Origin: Ciona savignyi | Lineage: Eukaryota; Chordata; Ascidiacea; Phlebobranchia; Cionidae | Assembly (NCBI GenBank): GCA_000149265.1 | Contig: CH003067.1 | Span: forward strand, 62,001-126,000 | Length of the DNA stretch: 64,000 bases | Reading direction: 5' to 3' | In this document: positions 58,169-64,000 of the stretch, in pieces | How the letters are laid out: each line of letters opens with the position of its first letter | Numbering within the stretch: the stretch's first letter is position 1 | Notes under the pieces: generated by a model | The model's input: the letters and a program-made list of their open reading frames with translations, nothing else | What the model was told of the DNA's origin: nothing | Database searches by the model: none | Position numbers and translations under genes: made by a program

Positions 58169-59592
58169 TATTTATAATTGGTTTACTTTTTAACAATCAA
58201 TTTTAGTTTTGTATTTGTACTTTTAACTTTATTTTCAAAACGATTGCACTTGATTCAAATAGCACGTCAAATCAAAACAAACTTCAATATTTCAGCTTCC
58301 CTTTGTTATGGTTACCAAAATGACTTTTCATAGAAATCCTGTTACGTTATTTTAACATCCCAATACATTTTTGGTGTTGATTATTAACTGCTATTTGCTA
58401 ATGTCTTATAAAATTTAACAATTAAAAGTTTAATTTTAATACTTGATTTCCCAATTAATTTAGTCGGTCGATCCGAAATATATTGATGATTTTATCTTTA
58501 CCGCACCAAGTGGCAAAAATAGTTTCTACGAACGCTTTACAAAACAGTGAGTTGGATAAGATAGAATAAAGATAAGAATGTTAATCCACATAAATTGAAA
58601 GAGACGTATCATACGAGCAATCGTCGCATTGCATCGCAAATACTTAATACGACGTTCTTAGGTAATCGTCAGACCGTAGGGCTACCAGACCCATTTTTGC
58701 GTATGATTAAAACGTTAACTTCAGTTTCGGTAGAATCCAATAATCAACTGGGGGATAGGACTGATCAGTTACTGACCAGTTTTGAGTCTACAACCCGTTG
58801 ACTGAAAAGCGACAAATTAGTCATTGACACCATCCAAGCTATTCCGTCAGGGTCAGATAAGGCCAAATTATGTATCAGCACTATTTTCTTATGTCATTCT
58901 CTCAAGTCATTTAAATGCATGTTTACAGGAATGAACAAAACCCTAGCTTCACTTTTACTTTCATGCTACTTTCTACTTTAAACAACACTTTAACTCTGAA
59001 TAATTATGCCAAAACCAAGCCTAACCATAAATCATTGGGTGCCTCTAAATACTACAGGACCGCTTGGAGCGCTTGGGTCGCTTGGATCAATTAGATTACT
59101 ATGGAAAGTAATTCTAACCCTGTCCCAAACACTAATCTCAACCCCAGAACTAACTTTAACCTCAACCCTAACATTAATATTATGGCTTTTGTAAATACGA
59201 AGTATAGTAAGAGATTCAAGCGATCCTAGCGCTCCAAGCGATTTAAGCGCTCCATGCGGTCCTGTAGTATTTAGAGGTACCGTAAATCATTAGCTACAAA
59301 ATTTTGCCAAATATAGAGTTTTACGTTTGTCAGTCCTGCACTCTTCATTTCCATTTCTGAGCTCACATTTTATTACTTTCTACGCCCTAGTTTTTAAAAA
59401 AATATCACAATCATGAATTGTGCATGCCCATTCAAATAAATTAGGACATGTAAAAATTGTTTTTTTTTTGCTGCAAAAAAAGAAATTTGTGTTAGAATAA
59501 ATATTGCACGACTTGTTAAAGCAGAGCTAGGTTGCAACGTGCCGATACTTCATGAAACTGAAAATGCTGTAGCGTGACCAGTACCGGTAATC
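58169..59592. other. Divergent intergenic region between the C22orf23 orthologue and CFAP410
   Basis: The first ~580 bp (to 58750) is the flank that has been copied into LSG1 intron 1, then a palindromic element (59038-59281) and AT-rich DNA. It should hold both promoters. No exon-like coding. Confidence 0.6.
59038..59281. mobile_element. Palindromic CCTCTAAATACTACAGG element, copy 3
   Basis: GGTGCCTCTAAATACTACAG at left, inverse GGTACCTCTAAATACTACAG at right; TAAATCATT occurs on both sides (59028-59036 and just after the right end), a 9-bp direct duplication. Interior is CGCTTGGAGCGCTTGGGTCG-type repeats plus AACCCTAAC. Confidence 0.85.
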
Positions 59593-62500
59593 ATGGTGAA
59601 ATTGACCGAGAAGTTGGTTCTGGCAAGAGCTCGAGCAAGTGATCTGGACAGTGTTAAAACCTTAAACTGCTGGTAAGATTATTTGTTATAATCTGATTAT
59701 GAGTAACCAAAATTTTACCATACACTGGATATACACATATGTTTCAATATATGTATGTATAGATAACGGTCTGTATTATAAAAGTTTCCGATTTTATTAA
59801 CCTTTACTAACTAATTTACTATTTGCAGGGGGAGTGGATTAACAGATGTAAGTATTGTTACTGGATAAGTATGAATGCATGAAGTAGGTACTGATGTACC
59901 TGATTGATACATCTATTCCTATAAAAACACAAAGTCTGAATAAATAACAAGTATTAATAAAAAGCTGGATGGAAAGTATAATACTGGTATATTTTGATAT
60001 AACAATTTTCTTAACCCGCATTAACCCTTTAGAAACGAGATTGTTTTTGCGCAGTTTGCGCGTTTTGACCGAGTCCGCTTTGTAGTGCTCTAGCGCCTCT
60101 CGTGTTATAGTTAGAGCAAAATGTTCAACACTAGAGTTGTTCGAAATAAAATTTCCAAAATTTCTGAAATTTTTATTTTTTGATGACGTCACTACTTGGG
60201 GGTCCACGTCATATTCTTTCTTATACAATGTTATAGTTTTTGATCTGTTTACAATATAGCCTAACATATTTTTACAAAGTTACTCAGAAACAAATTTCCT
60301 ACAATTATATTATAGATTTTGATTTGATGACGTCATCAAAATATTACTACGTCACTGATTTCATGTTACAGGTCAACCCATGCCAATTTTTTTTTTGTTT
60401 TTTTATTATAAAAAATGTTAGAATAGAAATTTAGATTGCAATTAAGTCCATATTGCTTTATCTTACTACATTTTCCTTAAAATAAACTATAAATGAAGGG
60501 TTTGAACCAAATTGTGGACTATAACCTTAAAGATACTCAAAACCTCCCCAAAAATGAAAAAAAACTGGTAAGATCACATTCGGGACATCCCAAGAAGCGA
60601 AACTGATTCTACTGCCATAAAGACATTAAATGAAACAAACCTTTTGAACGTAGTATTAAAACAAACGTTTTTTTGTGATAATTTTCCCTCAAAATTACAC
60701 CAAAAAAAGTCATAAAATTCAACTAAACTTTACTTCAAAATTTCAAATGCAAAGTTATGTTTATTTTTACTGTTTTCAAAAGATATATCATATAGCTTTC
60801 CAAAGAGACCAAACTTTAGCAGTTTCGACAAGAAATGTTGGAGATTTTTCATTTTGAATGAGCATATGTCAAAAAGGACAAATTTGTTCTTATCGTTTCT
60901 AAAGGGTTAATGGGGTTTTAAAGATTTTTTTTTTTAACATTTGTTATATTATTTTAAAATCAAAACTGTAATAGAGGTATCATTGTAGGTTTCTCTTCTG
61001 CAAGAATTGTCTTCTTTGGAGGTTATTAACTTCAGGTACCAGTGTGCATACGTAGAACGTTCATTAAACTATTTCACCCAGTGTAGTTGCCGGTTTAATT
61101 ATTTACTCCTGGTGGACAAAAAAACTGGAATGTATAATCATAAATACCTCCTGATTTAGTTAGAGCAGGAAAAATAATATTGCCTTTTTGTTCTGATTTT
61201 CACGTAAAATATGTATTCTTAAGGATTCTGTACTTTACTCGTAAATCTGTTGTGTTCTTAGAAACAGCGTTGACATTACCTGAACCGAGTATATTAATGT
61301 TTTTTAAACTAAAACTGAAGAAACGTCTTAGTCATATACAATACACTGCAATAGCTTTAAACAAACCCCAAGGTGGGCGCAAGGTTATCTGAATATTACA
61401 TGTCTAAGAACAATCCCTTGTAAACATAATCTGACGATTTTTGTGTAATAATGGTCATAAAACATGAATATCCTGTCCTAAAATCAATCGTTCACCGATA
61501 TATTGCTCTGGATGATACAACTCCATGTGTAACAATGTCAAAAGAATATCAAAAAATAACACAGCCATATTGTTTTTCTGCATATTTTTGATTACAAACA
61601 ACTGTTGCGCACACTTAACCTAGACTGACTGTATTAATTTTTTTCAGCGCAAATGAAATTGAAAAATTGGAAGACTTTGAAAATTCCGATTCACTCCGAG
61701 AGTTATATTTAAGAAAGAACAATATACAAGATGTTGATGAACTAACTCACTTGCAGGGATTAAAAGATCTTAAGTGAGTTGCAATTTTGTTTGCTTAAAA
61801 AGCTTATCAGGCTGCTATTTAATTGTGAAGAAATATACTGAATGAAAAAGTGCTTGAACCCAAAAGAAACTATTCAATTAAATGCTTATTTAATTAATTA
61901 TACTGTGCTGCTTGTGCATGTTATGTGCAAAGGTAAAGAAGCAGAAAGAATTGAAACAATCAACAAAATAATATTTGCCCAAAGTAAAACTACCAGTAAT
62001 ATAGTATCTGATACCGACATTGCTTTTAAAGTCATTTTTCAATCTAGTGGGAAAAATCAAAATATGTTACATGCCATGGCCAAGAACTTTGTAATTACCT
62101 GACACTGGTAAGAGTTGTGTTGCTGGCTATTCCTATGTTATGATGGAGACATTGGTACTGTTGTTCATTAAAGCACTGGGTTTAAGCAACATGCGCAAAG
62201 TTGCCCAAAGATACAACTGACTAGCTATTGTCTGGTTTTGATACTGGCACCTTTTAGTTAATGGTCTAGAATGATATAAATACATTAACTTCTGGGACAA
62301 ATATGAATATCATTATACAATAATTCACAGGTTATTATGGCTATCTGGGAACCCATTCTGTGAAAATCTGTCAAATGAGGACTATAGGCTCGCCGTGATC
62401 AAACGTGTTCCACAAGTTCAAAAGCTGGATAACATTTGTAAGTAGTTTGCCTATAAAGGGAGAATATGCCTTGCTATTTTGACTTGTATCATATATCAGA

Positions 62501-63769
62501 AAAAAACGCTTTTTTTTAATTAAAAAAAAACAGTATAAAATGTAAAATAAAAAAAAATCTGGTTTATGTCATGTATTTAAGTCAGGACGTATCACGATAT
62601 CGTATAAGTCTCCTAGAATATAAAATACATAAAATGTCACCATTGGATTCGCAAATAAACCTGAACCTTTTGCTGTGGGACAACTTGTTGAAGAATGGGA
62701 CAATAATGTGCAATTATACTGAAACTTGATAATTTATTGTTTTTTTGCCGTTTATTCCCATTTTCCAAATTTGTATCAAAGGTCCTGCTTTGTGTTTACA
62801 TCGTGGAATAAAAAATAAACTAAGCAAAACTCATTATTTTATTTCCACAGCTGTGTCTATGGAAGAGCTCCAGCAAGCCCTTGCTAGCAATTTAGAGGAG
62901 ACGTCACAAGAGCAAGAGTTAGAAGCAGACGCTTCTGACAACAACGAACAATCTAATACTTCCACTCCACCTTTGGATGTTGTTAAATCTGAGTCCAAAA
63001 TTGAAGAGGAAGAAACTCCAGCAACCGATCACAAACCTAATTGTGATGTCATTATCGAGAACAATAATGACGCTAATGCCCAATTGGCCGAAACGAAAGA
63101 AACTGGTGATGCGAAACATGTCCCGCATGTTCAGTCAGCCGTGGAGTTATCTCTTGAAGAAACAAAGTAATTGAAACGTCCATTTTCTTTAAATTTACAC
63201 TCCAAGTGCTGAAATTACCATTGTAACATATATGTTTCACCTTTGTGGTGGGGTCATATTTTTCTACATTTTGTAATCTTATTTTTAATAAAATAATTTG
63301 ATAAAATGATAATCATGGTAGTTTCAGCACTCTGTTCAGCTCTATGTCACAACTTCCAATCTGCTCTTTGATGCCATCACATAGTGGTAAAGTTGTGTCG
63401 CTACACACCTGTTCTTCCACCTAGATATTTGAACTTGTGTATCGGTGAAAAATACTGTTTGCTTAAGTGCTGTAAAGGTTGTTGACTTTTTGTTTATCTT
63501 TTAGCTTTTTTTAGCTTTTTTGTAGCATGTCTCCCATTATTGGATAAACATTAGTATTTTTCACCAAAAATGTCCTAATTGTTTATTATAAACTTGTCTC
63601 TACTTAGACTAAGCTGTAAACCAGTGAAAACCAGAAAGGCTTAATGTTTTCCTTGTATTACCACAGCCAGCTTCGAATCCAGCTCGGATTGAAGCCAATG
63701 TCAGTTGAGAAGTTTGGATCTTCCCTGTCTCCTCCATTGAAACCTCCCAGGAGGCATAAACATATGAAG
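59593..63769 (+). CDS. CFAP410: Cilia- and flagella-associated protein 410 (LRR protein), 3' end off window or alternative
   Basis: Orthologue of human C21orf2/CFAP410, a leucine-rich-repeat protein of the ciliary base and DNA-repair/NEK1 network. Exons: 59593-59672, 59829-59847 (19-base microexon), 60989-61035, 61648-61773, 62331-62437, 62851-63166, 63667-63769, in phase; the frame is still open at the last donor (GTTAGG). The N-terminus KLTEKLVLARARASDLDSVK then TLNCWGSGLTD matches human closely; LRRs follow (LEVINF; LRELYLRKNNIQDVDEL; LKDLKLLWLSGNPFCENL), capped by the LRRCT-like YRLAVIKRVPQVQKLDNI. Exon 6 encodes an acidic, disordered linker. An alternative end exists: reading through the exon 6 donor gives TAA at 63168-63170 (232 residues) with AATAAA at 63287-63292, so a short isoform is plausible. 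Intron 2 contains a piggyBac-type MITE. Confidence 0.92.
60025..60906. mobile_element. piggyBac-type MITE
   Basis: TTAA followed by CCCTTTAGAAACGAGA at the left (60021 on) and the inverse CCCTTTAGAAACGATAAG before TTAA at the right (60907-60910): CCC-starting inverted repeats with TTAA target duplication, the piggyBac signature. No transposase ORF; ORFs inside are AT-rich noise. 882 bp in CFAP410 intron 2. Confidence 0.87.
61260..61475 (+). mobile_element. SINE, worn
   Basis: CATTACCTGAACCGAGTATA, ACAATACACTGCAATAGCTT and AAGGTGGGCGCAAGGTTATC match the 3' two-thirds of the common SINE; tail CATAAAACATGAATATCCTG. CFAP410 intron 3. Confidence 0.75.
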
Positions 63770-64000
63770 GTTAGGGGGGCATTTGTTGCTTTTCTCTGTC
63801 TGTTTGGCATTTGATGTTTTTTCCGTAGGGTTTGGAAATGTATGTGCTGTTAAAACTTGTACGTTTCTCAGAATAGCAAATACAGGTTTATTTTACTATT
63901 GTTTGTTAATTCAATCATCATAGGGAACAAGTATATATGATAAGTCCTACAATATAAGGCCAAAAAAGGCTGGCTTTGTCTAAGAATCAAACTCAGCCAA

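Noticed and set aside
59839-60267. 142-residue minus-strand ORF
   Set aside because: Covers CFAP410 intron sequence and part of the piggyBac-type MITE, AT-rich composition, no family resemblance or splice support.
62165-62330. SINE-like fragment before CFAP410 exon 5
   Set aside because: Only scattered short matches (GTTGCCCAAAGATACAACTG, CTAGCTATTGTCTGG); too eroded to give boundaries, so not listed as a feature.

Overview
This is an intron-rich, AT-rich eukaryotic nuclear window. The proteins are chordate orthologues, 5' UTRs are very short behind acceptor-like CAG motifs, and a dispersed tRNA-derived SINE ending in GGATAAACATGAATATCC recurs throughout. Together these point to a tunicate, most likely Ciona (inference; no search was run). 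All exon models come from reading splice sites and checking codon phase; six of the seven genes keep a continuous frame and one has a single-base frameshift.

Layout, left to right: (1) 310-1884, minus: first three coding exons of PDK1/PDPK1 (kinase domain; PH domain off the left edge). (2) 1885-5005: intergenic, with an old SINE and two nested hAT-like elements. (3) 5006-9284, plus: LSG1, the cytoplasmic GTPase of 60S maturation, five exons; intron 1 holds an inverted copy of the promoter and first exon of the gene at 58 kb, fused to a MITE. (4) 11328-12690, plus: a small PPxY membrane protein, flanked by oppositely oriented arrays of a ~325-bp repeat. (5) 17068-26528, plus: TM9SF1, ten exons, with a 1-bp frameshift in exon 5. 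(6) 30637-36751, plus: CHMP4/Snf7 (ESCRT-III), five exons; intron 2 holds a hAT MITE inserted in a SINE. (7) 39392-51732, plus: MICAL-like protein (CH, half LIM, six NPF motifs, bMERB), 13 exons. (8) 54431-58168, minus: UPF0193/EVG1 (C22orf23) orthologue, five exons. (9) 59593 to at least 63769, plus: CFAP410 (C21orf2), an LRR ciliary protein, running off the right edge.

There is no operon-like functional clustering, although several products act in membrane trafficking (TM9SF1, CHMP4, MICALL) and one or two in cilia. Between the genes the notable content is mobile DNA: at least six different non-autonomous hAT-type families with readable 8-bp target duplications, a piggyBac-type and a pogo-type MITE, a palindromic MULE-like family, a mariner relic and roughly 20 SINE copies or fragments. 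I found no rRNA, functional tRNA gene or CRISPR array, and no convincing new multi-gene system. The most unusual items are the MITE-linked exon-1/promoter duplication, the TM9SF1 frameshift, the half-LIM MICALL and the inverted repeat arrays carrying GGGGAATTCCCC palindromes.
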